A DNA stretch of 64,000 nt, taken from positions 1,116,001-1,180,000 of the forward strand of contig NZ_JAJGZV010000001.1 in assembly GCF_020805785.1 (NCBI RefSeq), written 5' to 3'. Shown here in pieces: positions 9,847-19,102 of the stretch. How positions within the stretch are numbered: position 1 is the first letter of the stretch; each line of letters opens with the position of its first letter. The position numbers and the translations under genes are program-made. The stretch comes from Flavobacterium chungbukense (GTDB lineage Bacteria > Bacteroidota > Bacteroidia > Flavobacteriales > Flavobacteriaceae). The notes under the pieces were generated by a model. The model had not been told where the DNA came from. It ran no database searches and was given only the letters and a program-made list of their open reading frames with translations.

Positions 9847-10992
9847 ATGAAGATAACAAAATTAGCATTTGTCTTGTTTGGACTTTTCCTTTTAGGAAGT
9901 TGTAAATCGGCTTTAGAGAAAAAGACTTGGAAAGAAGGAATTTTAGTAGATCAATTTATTTACGATAAAGCACCTTATCCGTCTTGCCATGCCGTTACGA
10001 TTGTCGAAGCTACAAATGGTGATTTAGTTGCCTCATGGTTTGGAGGAACACACGAAAGACATCCTGATGTTTGCATTTACGTAGCCATTAAACCTAAAGG
10101 AAGCGATACTTGGAACGAAGGAATAAAAGTTGCCGACGGTGTCATGAAAGAAGGACCGAGATTGCCAACTTGGAATCCGGTTTTATATCAAATTCCAGGA
10201 GGCGATTTAATGTTATTCTACAAAATCGGACCAAAACCATCTGAATGGTGGGGTGTAATCAGAACTTCATCTGATGGCGGAAAAACATGGTCTGAAGCAA
10301 AAAAAATGCCTGATGGTTTCTTAGGGCCAATCAAAAATAAACCAGTTTTATTAAGCAACGGAACATTATTATGTCCGTCAAGTATCGAAGGCGACGGTTG
10401 GAGACTTCGTATGGAATCTACTCCAGATTTCGGGAAAACTTGGGTAATGGGCGATACGCTTCCAAGAGGAAAACAAAAAATCAATGCGATTCAGCCGAGT
10501 ATTTTATTTCATAAAGACGGAAGCATTCAAGCCATTGGAAGAACTAGAAATAGAGCTATTTTCAGCACATTCTCAAAAGATAACGGAAAAACGTGGTCGG
10601 ATTTAGAATTAATCGGACTACCAAATAACAACTCAGGAACTGATGCTGTAACTTTAAAAGACGGAAGACATTTGTTAGTTTATAATCACGTTCTTCCTCC
10701 AGGAAAAGAAGCAAAAGGACCAAGAACACCTTTGAATGTTTCGGTTTCTAAAGACGGAATTCACTGGAACGCGGCTTTGGTTTTAGAAGATTCAAAAATC
10801 AGCCAATATTCTTATCCTTCAATGATTCAGAGTTCTGATGGAATGGTGCATATCGTTTATACTTGGAGAAGAGAAAAACTGAAATACGTAAAAGTTGATC
10901 CGAGTAAACTGGTTGCACTTCCAATCAAAAACGGAATATGGCCAGGTGAAGAAGGAAAAGTAGTAACAGCGGTAAAAGCTGAAGAAGAGTAA
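9847..10992 (+). CDS. BNR/sialidase-fold beta-propeller lipoprotein (BNR_2 type)
   Basis: The N-terminus, MKITKLAFVLFGLFLLGSC, gives lipobox Cys19. The 381 residues contain Asp-box motifs (SxDxGxxW-like): SSDGGKTWS, STPDFGKTW, SKDNGKTWS and SKDGIHW, which mark a six-bladed propeller. The Arg-rich positions expected of a sialidase are only partly evident, so sialidase activity is not proven. HPDVCIYVAIKP, WNPVLYQIPGGDLMLFYKIG and IQPSILFHKDGSIQAIGRTRN are typical of the exo-alpha-sialidase-like (PF13088) group often found in polysaccharide loci. Between GH78 and a uronidase-like gene, it may act on an acidic sugar such as a ulosonic acid; that role is inference. Confidence 0.7.
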   Translation: MKITKLAFVLFGLFLLGSCKSALEKKTWKEGILVDQFIYDKAPYPSCHAVTIVEATNGDLVASWFGGTHERHPDVCIYVAIKPKGSDTWNEGIKVADGVMKEGPRLPTWNPVLYQIPGGDLMLFYKIGPKPSEWWGVIRTSSDGGKTWSEAKKMPDGFLGPIKNKPVLLSNGTLLCPSSIEGDGWRLRMESTPDFGKTWVMGDTLPRGKQKINAIQPSILFHKDGSIQAIGRTRNRAIFSTFSKDNGKTWSDLELIGLPNNNSGTDAVTLKDGRHLLVYNHVLPPGKEAKGPRTPLNVSVSKDGIHWNAALVLEDSKISQYSYPSMIQSSDGMVHIVYTWRREKLKYVKVDPSKLVALPIKNGIWPGEEGKVVTAVKAEEE

Positions 10993-11002
10993 AATAAAGT
11001 TC

Positions 11003-11241
11003 GCCACGAATTTCACTAATTTCCACAAATTTTTTAAAATAATAATTCGTGAAAATTCGGGCAATTCGTGGCATAAAAATATAGCCACAGATTAAAAGGA
11101 TTAAAATGATTTTTTATTGTAGTTAATCTCCAAAATCTCCAAAATCTGCGAGAGTAAATTTTTTTCACGTTCCCGATAGCTATCGGGATAGCAGATCGAG
11201 CAGATTTTTTTTTAATCTATTTAATCTTTATAATCTGTGGC
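11003..11241. repeat. two adjacent palindromes with an 18-bp perfect palindrome inside
   Basis: The first hairpin runs from GCCACGAATTTCAC (11003) to AATTCGTGGC (11072). The second runs from GCCACAGATTAAAAGG (11084) to AATCTGTGGC (11241). Inside the second is TCCCGATAGCTATCGGGA at 11171-11188, a perfect 18-bp palindrome of more balanced composition. These are the same outer and inner families as at 2371-2637, but here they are side by side instead of nested. The structure fills nearly all of the gap between the BNR gene and the TIM-barrel gene. Confidence 0.75.
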
Positions 11242-11256
11242 AAAAAAAATATAAGC

Positions 11257-12138
11257 ATGAAATCTAAAAGAAATTTATTAATTGCAATGCTTGTTGTTAT
11301 TTCGACAACATTCAACAGTTGTGCAACGGCTCAGTCTTCCAAAAGGCAAAAATACAAAGTGGCAGTTTGCGACTGGATGATTTTAAAAAGACAAAAATTA
11401 GGCGCTTTTGGTTTAGCTGCTGAATTAAAAGCGGACGGAATCGAACTGGATATGGGAGGTTTAGGAAATAGACCCACTTTCGACAGCAAACTAGGCGATC
11501 CAGTTGAAAGACAAAAATTCTTAGATAAATCGAAAGAAACCGGAGTTGGAATCAGTTCGATTGCGATGTCTGGATTTTATGCGCAGTCTTTTGCAACCAG
11601 AGAAATCACACCTATGATTGCTGATTGTATCAAAGCCATGAAAGATATGAATGTAAAAGTAGCTTATCTTCCTTTAGGAACACAAACCGATTTGGTTAAG
11701 AATCCGGAATTACGTCCAGAAGTAATTAAAAGACTGCAATGGGCAGGAAAAGAAGTAGGGAAGATTGGAGGAGTAATTGCGATTGAAACTTCTTTGAGTG
11801 CTACAGAAGAGAAAAAACTTTTAGACGAAGTCGGTTCAAAATACATTAAAAGCTCTTTCAATTTTGCGAATGCTTTAGATAATAAAAGAGATATTTCATC
11901 AGAATTGAAAATATTAGGAAAGAAATATTTAGCACAAATTCATGCTTCAAACACCGATCAGTTTTGGTTAGAAAATGACAAAGCGATTGATATGCCAAAG
12001 ATTAAACAAACGCTGGATGAAATGAAATGGAGTGGATGGCTTATTGTAGAGCGTTCTCGTGACGTAACGCAAGTGCATAATGTAAAAGCCAATTACGGCG
12101 CAAACGTGGCTTATTTAAAACGAATTTTCCAGAATTAA
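11257..12138 (+). CDS. exported xylose-isomerase-like TIM barrel (sugar isomerase/epimerase family)
   Basis: The protein has 293 residues with a hydrophobic N-terminus and Cys22 (TTFNSCATAQ), so it is exported, probably as a lipoprotein, or by a signal peptide cut after AQ. The body matches AP_endonuc_2 (PF01261): VAVCDWMI, KADGIELDMGG, GGVIAIETSL, LAQIHASN and GWLIVERSR are the usual strand ends. Candidate metal ligands are the Glu in AIETS, the His in QIHAS and the Glu in IVERS; the usual Asp on strand 6 appears as Asn in SSFNFAN. Exported relatives occur in Bacteroidota glycan loci, and some are linked to 3-keto-sugar chemistry. Isomerase, epimerase or lyase cannot be told apart from sequence. 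Confidence 0.7.
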   Translation: MKSKRNLLIAMLVVISTTFNSCATAQSSKRQKYKVAVCDWMILKRQKLGAFGLAAELKADGIELDMGGLGNRPTFDSKLGDPVERQKFLDKSKETGVGISSIAMSGFYAQSFATREITPMIADCIKAMKDMNVKVAYLPLGTQTDLVKNPELRPEVIKRLQWAGKEVGKIGGVIAIETSLSATEEKKLLDEVGSKYIKSSFNFANALDNKRDISSELKILGKKYLAQIHASNTDQFWLENDKAIDMPKIKQTLDEMKWSGWLIVERSRDVTQVHNVKANYGANVAYLKRIFQN

Positions 12139-12143
12139 TTTAT

Positions 12144-12294
12144 AGCCACAGATTAAATGGATTATAATGATTTTTTTTAATCTGTGGAAATCTTTTAATC
12201 TGTGGCAAAAGAATCAAAATGAAATCTGCTTAAATCTGCCTAATCTGCGTGAAAAATTGCACGCAGATTTATACAGATTTAAGCAGATTTAGCA
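12144..12294. repeat. two adjacent palindromes (CACAGATT and CGCAGATTT families)
   Basis: The first hairpin pairs GCCACAGATT (12144) with AATCTGTGGC (ending 12206) and has an additional AATCTGTGG copy at ~12179. The second pairs AAATCTGCTTAAATCTGCC...CTGCGTG (12222-12251) with CACGCAGATTT...AAGCAGATTT (12260-12290). Together they occupy most of the gap before the uronidase-like gene. Confidence 0.72.
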
Positions 12295-12334
12295 GATTAT
12301 TTTTTAGCATTCCCAAAGATAAAATAAAATTACA

Positions 12335-15064
12335 ATGAAATATTTACAATTACTTTTTTTATGTCTTTATGTCTCTTTCGCTACAGCGCAGAACATCACT
12401 GTTGTTAGTGATCTAAGTTCGCCGAGAGCAAAATTTGGAGCAGCCAAATTATCAGAAACACTTTCCTCAAAAGGTTTCAAAGTAACTGCTGCCGATAAAT
12501 TCAAAAATTCAAAAGATAAAATAATTGTAATTGGAGAAAAAGGAACCGATTTTTGGAAACAAAATGCTAAAAGCGCTAAAATTGATGATAGCAAATTAAC
12601 GAAGAAAGAAGGTTTTCAAATCCGTACTCAAAAAAATATTATTTATATTGTTGGAACAGATGCTTCAGGTGCTTTATACGGTGCATTAGAATTGGCAGAT
12701 CGTATTAAAAATTCGGGTCAGCTGCCTTCAGAGTTGAATATTGACGATAGTCCAGAAATGGTTTTAAGAGGCGCTTGTATCGGAATGCAGAAACCAGTTT
12801 ATCTTCCGGGTCGTGACGTTTACGAATATCCGTATACGCCAGAAACTTTTCCTTGGTTTTACGATAAAAAATTATGGGTAAAGTATTTGGACATGCTGGT
12901 AGAAAACCGCATGAACTCGCTTTATTTATGGAACGGACATCCATTTGCTTCTTTAGTAAAATTAAAAGAATATCCGTTTGCGGTTGAAGTGAGCGATGAG
13001 GATTTTAAAAAAAATGAAGAAATCTATAAATTCTTAACAGTTGAAGCTAACAAACGTGGAATCTGGGTCATCCAGATGTTTTATAATATTATTGTTTCTA
13101 AGCCTTTTGCAGAACATTTCAATATTAAAACACAAGATCGTTCAAGACCGATTACGCCATTACTTTCAGATTACACCAGAAAATCTATTGCCGCTTTTAT
13201 CGAAAAATATCCAAATGTTGGATTAATGGTTTGTTTGGGAGAAGCCATCAATACCGTTGACGACGATGTGGAATGGTTTACCAAAACGATTATTCCGGGA
13301 GTTCGCGATGGTTTGCAAGCATTAGGAAAAACAGAAGAACCGCCAATTATTTTACGTTCTCATGATACAGACGGACCTTTGGTAATGGAAAAATCGCTTC
13401 CGTTATATAAAAACCTCTATACAGAAAGTAAATACACAGGAGAATCTTTAACAACTTATACGCCAGGTGGACCTTGGGGAGAAACACACAAGCAGTTGAG
13501 CGCTTTAAAATCAATTCATATTGAGAATGTTCACATTTTGGCCAACTTGGAACCTTTCAGATACGGTTCTCCAGATTTTATTCAGAAAACAGTAAAAGCG
13601 ATGCACAGCGTTCACGGAGCAAATGCATTGCATTTATATCCGCAGGCGTCGTATTGGGATTGGCCATATTCGGCAGATAAAACCAAAACAGGAGAGCGTT
13701 TATTAGAAATGGATCGTGACTGGATTTGGTACAAAGCTTGGGCAAGATATGCTTGGGACAGCAAAAGAGATCGTAATGAAGAGGTTAAATATTGGGATAA
13801 AGATTTAGCAACGAAATTCGGAACAACTCAGGAAGCGGCTAATGATATTTTAAAAGCTTACGAAGAAACAGGAGAAATCGCTCCAAAAACATTAAGACGT
13901 TTCGGAATTACAGAAGGAAACCGTCAAACGTTATTGTTGGGAATGTTCGAAAGCCAATTGGTGAATCCGTCGAAATGGCGAGTTTATCCAGGATTCCATG
14001 AATCTTGCGGACCAGCGGGCGAATTGCTTTTAGAATATGCTAAAAAAGAATGGAATAAAGAACCGCATTCTGGCGAACTTCCAACTCAGATTATTGCCGA
14101 AATCACGGAACACGGAAGATTGGCAGTTGAAGCAATTGATAAAGCTGAGGCGAGTGTAACCAAAGACAAAGAAGAATTTGCACGTCTTAAAAATGATATG
14201 CATGCGTACAAAGCTTTCGCCGATTTCTTCTCAGAAAAAGTAAAAGCAGCTTTATTGGTTTTAAGATACAGTTATTCCAACGATATTACCGATTTAGACA
14301 AAGCAATGCCTCATTTAGAGAAAAGCATCGAGCATTACGAGTTATTGGTGAATTTGACAAAAGACACATACTATTATGCCAACAGTATGCAGACCGCTCA
14401 ACGTAGAATTCCGATTGGAGGAGACGATGGAAATAATAAAACTTGGGCAGAATTATTGCCTCATTACGAGCGTGAATTGGCTAATTTCAAAAGAAATTTG
14501 GATAAGCTAAAATCTTCTAAGGACGGTAAAATTGAAACCAAAGAAGGAAAACCTTGGAAAACAGCAGAAGTAACTTTTATCGACGAAAAACCGGGAACGT
14601 ATTTAGTAAAATCGGGAACAAAAGTTTACGGAACGGATATTTCAGAATTAACTAAAATTGCTCCAGAACTTCAAAATCTAAAAGGTTTTACTTTCGTAGA
14701 AAACGATCAAAACGAAAAGGGAACCCATTTGAAGTTTAGAAACACAAAAGCAGTTAAATTAGTAGTTGGTTATTTCAATTCAGATCAAAAGAGATTTTTG
14801 TTGCCGCCAAGTTTAGAAACAGACGCAGCAGGAAATGCACATGGTCAAGCCGAAGTGATTTTGGCAAGTGCGATGAACTTAAAAGAGTTGCCACGTGTAA
14901 ACATTCATACCTATACTTTTCAACCGGGCGAGAATAAATTAGATTTAGGAAAAGGAAAAGTATTGATTTTAGGTTTCATCGACGCAGATCAAACCGTAAC
15001 ACCACGTGATGTTGGATATATTGACGCAGGAGAAAAAGCAGCTATTGATTGGTTGTTTTATTAG
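12335..15064 (+). CDS. large secreted TIM-barrel glycosidase, alpha-uronidase-like (possible alpha-D-galacturonidase)
   Basis: A 909-residue protein with a signal peptide ending at ATAQ (~residue 19). Residues ~20-145 form a GH20b/GH67-type N-domain (ITVVSDLSSPRAKFGAAKL...TDASGALYGALELADRI). A TIM barrel follows, with MNSLYLWNGHPFASL, VGLMVCLGEAINT, PPIILRSHDTDG and ALHLYPQASYWDWPY; the Glu in LGEAIN and the Asp/Glu pairs here are candidate catalytic acids. Then come a helical region and a C-terminal beta-domain. It lacks the hallmark strings of GH67 and GH115. I recall similar proteins annotated as alpha-D-galacturonidase in flavobacteria, which fits a pectic locus, but family assignment is uncertain (GH138 is another option). 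Confidence 0.55.
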   Translation: MKYLQLLFLCLYVSFATAQNITVVSDLSSPRAKFGAAKLSETLSSKGFKVTAADKFKNSKDKIIVIGEKGTDFWKQNAKSAKIDDSKLTKKEGFQIRTQKNIIYIVGTDASGALYGALELADRIKNSGQLPSELNIDDSPEMVLRGACIGMQKPVYLPGRDVYEYPYTPETFPWFYDKKLWVKYLDMLVENRMNSLYLWNGHPFASLVKLKEYPFAVEVSDEDFKKNEEIYKFLTVEANKRGIWVIQMFYNIIVSKPFAEHFNIKTQDRSRPITPLLSDYTRKSIAAFIEKYPNVGLMVCLGEAINTVDDDVEWFTKTIIPGVRDGLQALGKTEEPPIILRSHDTDGPLVMEKSLPLYKNLYTESKYTGESLTTYTPGGPWGETHKQLSALKSIHIENVHILANLEPFRYGSPDFIQKTVKAMHSVHGANALHLYPQASYWDWPYSADKTKTGERLLEMDRDWIWYKAWARYAWDSKRDRNEEVKYWDKDLATKFGTTQEAANDILKAYEETGEIAPKTLRRFGITEGNRQTLLLGMFESQLVNPSKWRVYPGFHESCGPAGELLLEYAKKEWNKEPHSGELPTQIIAEITEHGRLAVEAIDKAEASVTKDKEEFARLKNDMHAYKAFADFFSEKVKAALLVLRYSYSNDITDLDKAMPHLEKSIEHYELLVNLTKDTYYYANSMQTAQRRIPIGGDDGNNKTWAELLPHYERELANFKRNLDKLKSSKDGKIETKEGKPWKTAEVTFIDEKPGTYLVKSGTKVYGTDISELTKIAPELQNLKGFTFVENDQNEKGTHLKFRNTKAVKLVVGYFNSDQKRFLLPPSLETDAAGNAHGQAEVILASAMNLKELPRVNIHTYTFQPGENKLDLGKGKVLILGFIDADQTVTPRDVGYIDAGEKAAIDWLFY

Positions 15065-15412
15065 TCTGCGTTCCTGCAAGGTTTTCGAAACCTTGTAGGT
15101 ATAATAAAGTTTAGAATAAAAAAAATAATTTGGGCGTGTCCCTCCGGGTCGGGCTGTACGTTCCCGCTTTTTTTGAGGCGAAGAAAAATCGCCTCAAAAA
15201 AGAGCTCCACTGCCATCCCTCACGCGAATGAAGCTCCGTACAGTTTGTCATTTCGAGGAACGAGAAATCTCACGCGGGATTCGACAAAGATTGGGAATAA
15301 CTATGAGGAGTTTCTAGTGTGATTTCTCCTCCGTCGAAATGACAAAAAAGCGAGGTAAGATTCGTAGAATAACTTAAAACAACCTTATAATCACTTATAT
15401 GGTTTTAAAAAT
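15065..15412. repeat. 348-nt gene-free gap made of hairpins and dispersed repeats
   Basis: No ORF is supported here. In order: a near-perfect hairpin at 15073-15099 (CCTGCAAGGTTT / AAACCTTGTAGG); a 13-bp perfect hairpin at 15169-15201 (core TGAGGCGA / TCGCCTCA, A/T runs on both sides) bracketed by CTGTACG and CGTACAG; an inverted repeat from GTCATTTCGA (15247) to TCGAAATGAC (~15343) that matches a second copy at 54460-54593; and a half copy of the AAACCATATAAG family just before the GH2 start (ACTTATATGGTTTT). The first hairpin could end transcription of the upstream operon. The rest looks like accumulated intergenic repeats. Confidence 0.7.
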
Positions 15413-18400
15413 ATGAATAGAATAGTTTTTTTTATTTTTTGTTTTTTTTCAAGTCTTTGCTTTGTTTGGAGTCAAAGCAAAGATTCGGGGAAGTTTCGTA
15501 AAGAAATTTCACTGAATTCGTCTTGGGAAACCATAATGTTGGACAATCTTCCGGTGCAGGAAGACAGGTTTGTAGACCTTCCAAAAACTGATTCCAATTG
15601 GCAGCAGGTTAGTGTGCCTCACAATTGGGATCAGTATTATGGTTTTAGAAGAACAAAACATGGAAATTTACACGGTACTGCGTGGTACAAAAAAGCATTA
15701 AAACTTGATAAAAGCACTGTTGGCAAAAGACTTTTTCTTTATTTTGAAGGAGTAAGTTCTTACGCAACAGTTTGGGTAAACGGAAAAAAAGTGGGCGAAC
15801 ACAAAGGTGGACGAACCACTTTTACGCTTGATATTACTAAGGCTGTTTCTTTAAATAAGGAGAATCTAATTTTAGTAAAAGCAGCACATCCATCGTTTAT
15901 TGCCGATTTACCTTGGGTTTGCGGCGGTTGTTCTGGTGAATGGGGATTTTCAGAAGGTTCGCAGCCGATGGGTATTTTTAGACCAGTTTCTTTGGTTATT
16001 ACAAACGATGTTAGAATCGAGCCTTTCGGTGTTCATATTTGGAATGATAAATCGGTTTCTAAACAAAAAGCGATTCTTCATACGACTACAGAAATCAAGA
16101 ATTACGGTACTTCAGACAAAAATCTAACTATAGAAAATATTCTTTTTGATGCTTCGGGAAAGAAAGTTGTTATCGCGAAAAGTGATATCAAAAACATTTC
16201 AGGAGATACAAAAGAAATAGCACAGACACTTCCTGAGATTCAGAATCCGAAATTATGGTCGCCATCCAATCCGTATCTGTATAAACTGGTAACTTCAATT
16301 TACGACAACGGAAAAATAATCGATCAGTTAACAACGCCTTACGGAATTCGCTGGGTAAGCTGGCCTATTAGCCGTGACGGAAAAGACAATCGTTTTTTCA
16401 TTAATGACGAACCTGTTTTTATAAATGGAATATGCGAGTACGAACATTTAATTGGAAAAAGTCATTCGTTTTCAGACGAAATTATTCATTCCAGAATCGA
16501 ACAGATTAAAGCAGGCGGATTCAATGCTTTTAGAGAAGCGCATCAGCCACACAATTTATTATATCAAAAAGAATTAGACGAAAACGGAATCTTGTTTTGG
16601 AGTCAGTTTTCAGCTCATATTTGGTACGATACGCCTGAGTTTAAGGAAAATTTTAAAACCTTATTGCGAGAATGGATTAAAGAACGCAGAAACAGTGCAT
16701 CGGTTGTGATGTGGGGATTGCAGAATGAAAGTACCATTCCGAAGGAATTTGCAGAAGAATGTACGCAGATTATCCGTGAAATGGATCCGTTATCAGCTTC
16801 ACAAAGAATTGTAACGACTTGTAACGGAGGAGAAGGAACAGATTGGAATGTCGTTCAAAACTGGTCTGGAACCTATGGTGGAGATCCGTTGAAATACCAT
16901 TTGGAAATGACCACTCAGTTATTAAACGGAGAATATGGCGCTTGGCGTTCAGCCGATTTACATACCGAAGGTGAATTTGACCAAAAAGGAATTTTAAGCG
17001 AAAACCGTTTTTCTCAATTAATGGAAATTAAAGTTCGTGAAGCTGAATCAGTAAAAGATAAAATTGCGGGACAATTCAACTGGCTTTTTGCTTCGCACGA
17101 AAATCCGGGACGTGTCCAAAACGGAGAAGGTTTTAGAGATATTGATAAAGTTGGTCCAGTAAATTACAAAGGACTTTTTACGATTTGGGGAGAACCTCTA
17201 GATGCATTTTATATGTATCGTGCAAATTATGTTTTGAACAAAACCAATCCGATGGTGTATATCGTTTCGCATACTTGGCCAAGCCGTTGGGAAAAACCGG
17301 GAATCAAGAACGGAATAGATATTTATTCCAATTGTGATGAAGTAGAATTGTTCAACGATGTGAATAAATCTTCTTTAGGAAAACTAAAAAATCCAGGAAT
17401 CGGACAGCATTTTCAGTTTAATAATGTAAATATTCAATATAATGTTTTATTCGCGGTTGGATATGTAAACGGAAAAGCCGTTGCGAAAGATTATATTGTT
17501 TTAAATAATCTGCCAAAAGCACCAAATTTAGATGCTTTAATAACTGATAAATCTGATATTACAAAAGCTAAAAACGGTTACAATTATATTTACAGAGTAA
17601 ATTGCGGAGGTTCTGAATTGACAGATTCTGCCGGAAATACTTGGTTTACCGACACTCACAAAAACGGACAAAATACTTGGGGTTCATTATCGTGGACTGA
17701 TAATTTTGAAAAGCTTCCTGATTTTTTCGCCAGTCAAAGAACAACTTTTGATCCAATTAGCGGAACAAAAGATCCAGAGTTATTTCAAAGTTTTAGATAC
17801 GGAGTTGACAAATTATGTTACGAATTTCCTGCATCAGACGGCGAATATTTAATTGAATTATATTTCACAGAACCTTGGTACGGAACTGGCGGAGGCTTAG
17901 ACTGCAAAGGTTGGCGTTTGTTCGATGTTGCCATCAATGAAAATGTTGTTTTAAAAGATTTCGACATTTGGGCAGAATCAGGACACGATAACGCGCTGAA
18001 GAAAACTTTCAAAGTAAAAAGTAAGAACGGAAAAATTGTGATTTCGTTTCCAAATGTAAAGGCTTCTCAGGCGATTATTTCTGCCATTGCCATTGCGACA
18101 AAAGACATTCACGCAAGACCAGCATCCGAATCTTCAAAAAACATTCAAAATCTGGTTTTAGATTCTTATGATAAAACCAACAAAGTAGCTTCATGGCTAG
18201 ATATTAATTCAAAACAATATTCAGATTCTGATATTGTCTTTACCGAATTACCTTCGGAAGTTTTTGGAGCAGATTATTTACAGTTTTCATCTCATTCTAA
18301 AAATAAAGGTTCGTTTACAGCTAAAGAAGAATCGACTGTTTATATTTTAGTTGATGCTAAAATAAAGACTTTAAAAGGGCTTTCAGATTATAAAAAAATA

Positions 18401-18940
18401 GAAGAAAAAGCAAAAAACAGCAACGGAATTTCATTTGATGTTTTCACTAAAAAAGTAAAGAAAGACGAGAAAATTCTTTTTGATAATTCAGAAACAATAT
18501 CTTCTATTGTTGTCGTTCCAACTTACGATATGGGCGAAAAAGACGATTCGAGACCAGTTGTAATTATCGAAGCAGAAAAGACAAAAACAACAGGAACAGG
18601 AATCGAAAAAGGAAATTTCAAAAAAGCGGATTATATTGAATTCACTAAAAAGACCAATAACAGTATCGAATTTGAAGTAAAACCTGGTGTTGCTGGAATT
18701 TATTTAATGCGTTTCCGTTTTATGAATCGAAATGAAACCCCGATGAAAGTGAAATTCAAAATGGAAGATGCTTACGGAATTTTAATGCGAAATGACACGA
18801 TTGAGTTTTTCCCATCGCCAGAAAAATGGAAGGTTTTAAATACGACTTCTGGAGGATATATTAATGCAGGAACGTATAAAATTACGTTGGAAGGTGATGA
18901 TTTGAAGGGATTAATGTTGGACAATTTTGAATTTCAGTAA
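15413..18940 (+). CDS. GH2 glycosidase with malectin and C-terminal CBM domains
   Basis: The 1175-residue secreted protein has a signal peptide ending near residue 21 (VWSQS). The GH2 sugar-binding domain (~40-200), immunoglobulin-like domain and TIM barrel follow, with acid/base E439 in GLQNEST and nucleophile E507 in LNGEYGAW. A DUF4982-like domain (~620-705) leads into a malectin domain (~720-895: IYRVNCGG, YLIELYFTEPWYG, RLFDVAINENVV). The last ~130 residues resemble a CBM6/35 beta-sandwich (VVIIEAEKT...LMLDNFEF). GH2 members cut beta-galactosides, beta-glucuronides, beta-mannosides or alpha-L-arabinopyranosides; the sequence does not settle which. The binding modules suggest action on a large or insoluble glycan. 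Confidence 0.87.
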   Translation: MNRIVFFIFCFFSSLCFVWSQSKDSGKFRKEISLNSSWETIMLDNLPVQEDRFVDLPKTDSNWQQVSVPHNWDQYYGFRRTKHGNLHGTAWYKKALKLDKSTVGKRLFLYFEGVSSYATVWVNGKKVGEHKGGRTTFTLDITKAVSLNKENLILVKAAHPSFIADLPWVCGGCSGEWGFSEGSQPMGIFRPVSLVITNDVRIEPFGVHIWNDKSVSKQKAILHTTTEIKNYGTSDKNLTIENILFDASGKKVVIAKSDIKNISGDTKEIAQTLPEIQNPKLWSPSNPYLYKLVTSIYDNGKIIDQLTTPYGIRWVSWPISRDGKDNRFFINDEPVFINGICEYEHLIGKSHSFSDEIIHSRIEQIKAGGFNAFREAHQPHNLLYQKELDENGILFWSQFSAHIWYDTPEFKENFKTLLREWIKERRNSASVVMWGLQNESTIPKEFAEECTQIIREMDPLSASQRIVTTCNGGEGTDWNVVQNWSGTYGGDPLKYHLEMTTQLLNGEYGAWRSADLHTEGEFDQKGILSENRFSQLMEIKVREAESVKDKIAGQFNWLFASHENPGRVQNGEGFRDIDKVGPVNYKGLFTIWGEPLDAFYMYRANYVLNKTNPMVYIVSHTWPSRWEKPGIKNGIDIYSNCDEVELFNDVNKSSLGKLKNPGIGQHFQFNNVNIQYNVLFAVGYVNGKAVAKDYIVLNNLPKAPNLDALITDKSDITKAKNGYNYIYRVNCGGSELTDSAGNTWFTDTHKNGQNTWGSLSWTDNFEKLPDFFASQRTTFDPISGTKDPELFQSFRYGVDKLCYEFPASDGEYLIELYFTEPWYGTGGGLDCKGWRLFDVAINENVVLKDFDIWAESGHDNALKKTFKVKSKNGKIVISFPNVKASQAIISAIAIATKDIHARPASESSKNIQNLVLDSYDKTNKVASWLDINSKQYSDSDIVFTELPSEVFGADYLQFSSHSKNKGSFTAKEESTVYILVDAKIKTLKGLSDYKKIEEKAKNSNGISFDVFTKKVKKDEKILFDNSETISSIVVVPTYDMGEKDDSRPVVIIEAEKTKTTGTGIEKGNFKKADYIEFTKKTNNSIEFEVKPGVAGIYLMRFRFMNRNETPMKVKFKMEDAYGILMRNDTIEFFPSPEKWKVLNTTSGGYINAGTYKITLEGDDLKGLMLDNFEFQ

Positions 18941-18952
18941 ATAAAAAATTAA

Positions 18953-19088
18953 TCTCGCAAAGTCGCAGAGGCACAAAGAAAATTAAACCATATAAGTAAT
19001 ATAAGATAATTTAAGTTTTGTCTTAATTGAACTTATATTACTTATATGGTTAAGAAAAAAAACTTTGCGTCTCTGCGACTTTGCGAGA
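18953..19088. repeat. nested palindrome: CGCAAAG outer arms around AAACCATATAAG element (copy 2)
   Basis: The outer arms are TCTCGCAAAGTCGCAGAGGC... (from 18953) and its near reverse complement ending at 19088, about 24 of 26 matching. They enclose arms at 18985-19005 and 19032-19051 that match copy 1 at 5112 and keep the CTTAATTGAA loop end. The structure separates the two GH2 genes. It is why the second GH2 reading frame extends artificially upstream of its real start. Confidence 0.82.
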
Positions 19089-19102
19089 GAAAACTAAAGA
19101 AT

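Noticed and set aside
2371..12294. CRISPR array
   Set aside because: Repeats are inverted, of unequal length and irregularly spaced, with no unique spacers and no cas genes.
12335..15064. GH115 or GH67 alpha-glucuronidase as a firm call
   Set aside because: The N-domain is similar in type, but the active-site strings expected of either family are absent.
19046..19102. Upstream start for the second GH2 gene
   Set aside because: The extension reads the CGCAAAG repeat in frame (FASLRLCERK), while ATG 19103 starts a typical signal peptide.
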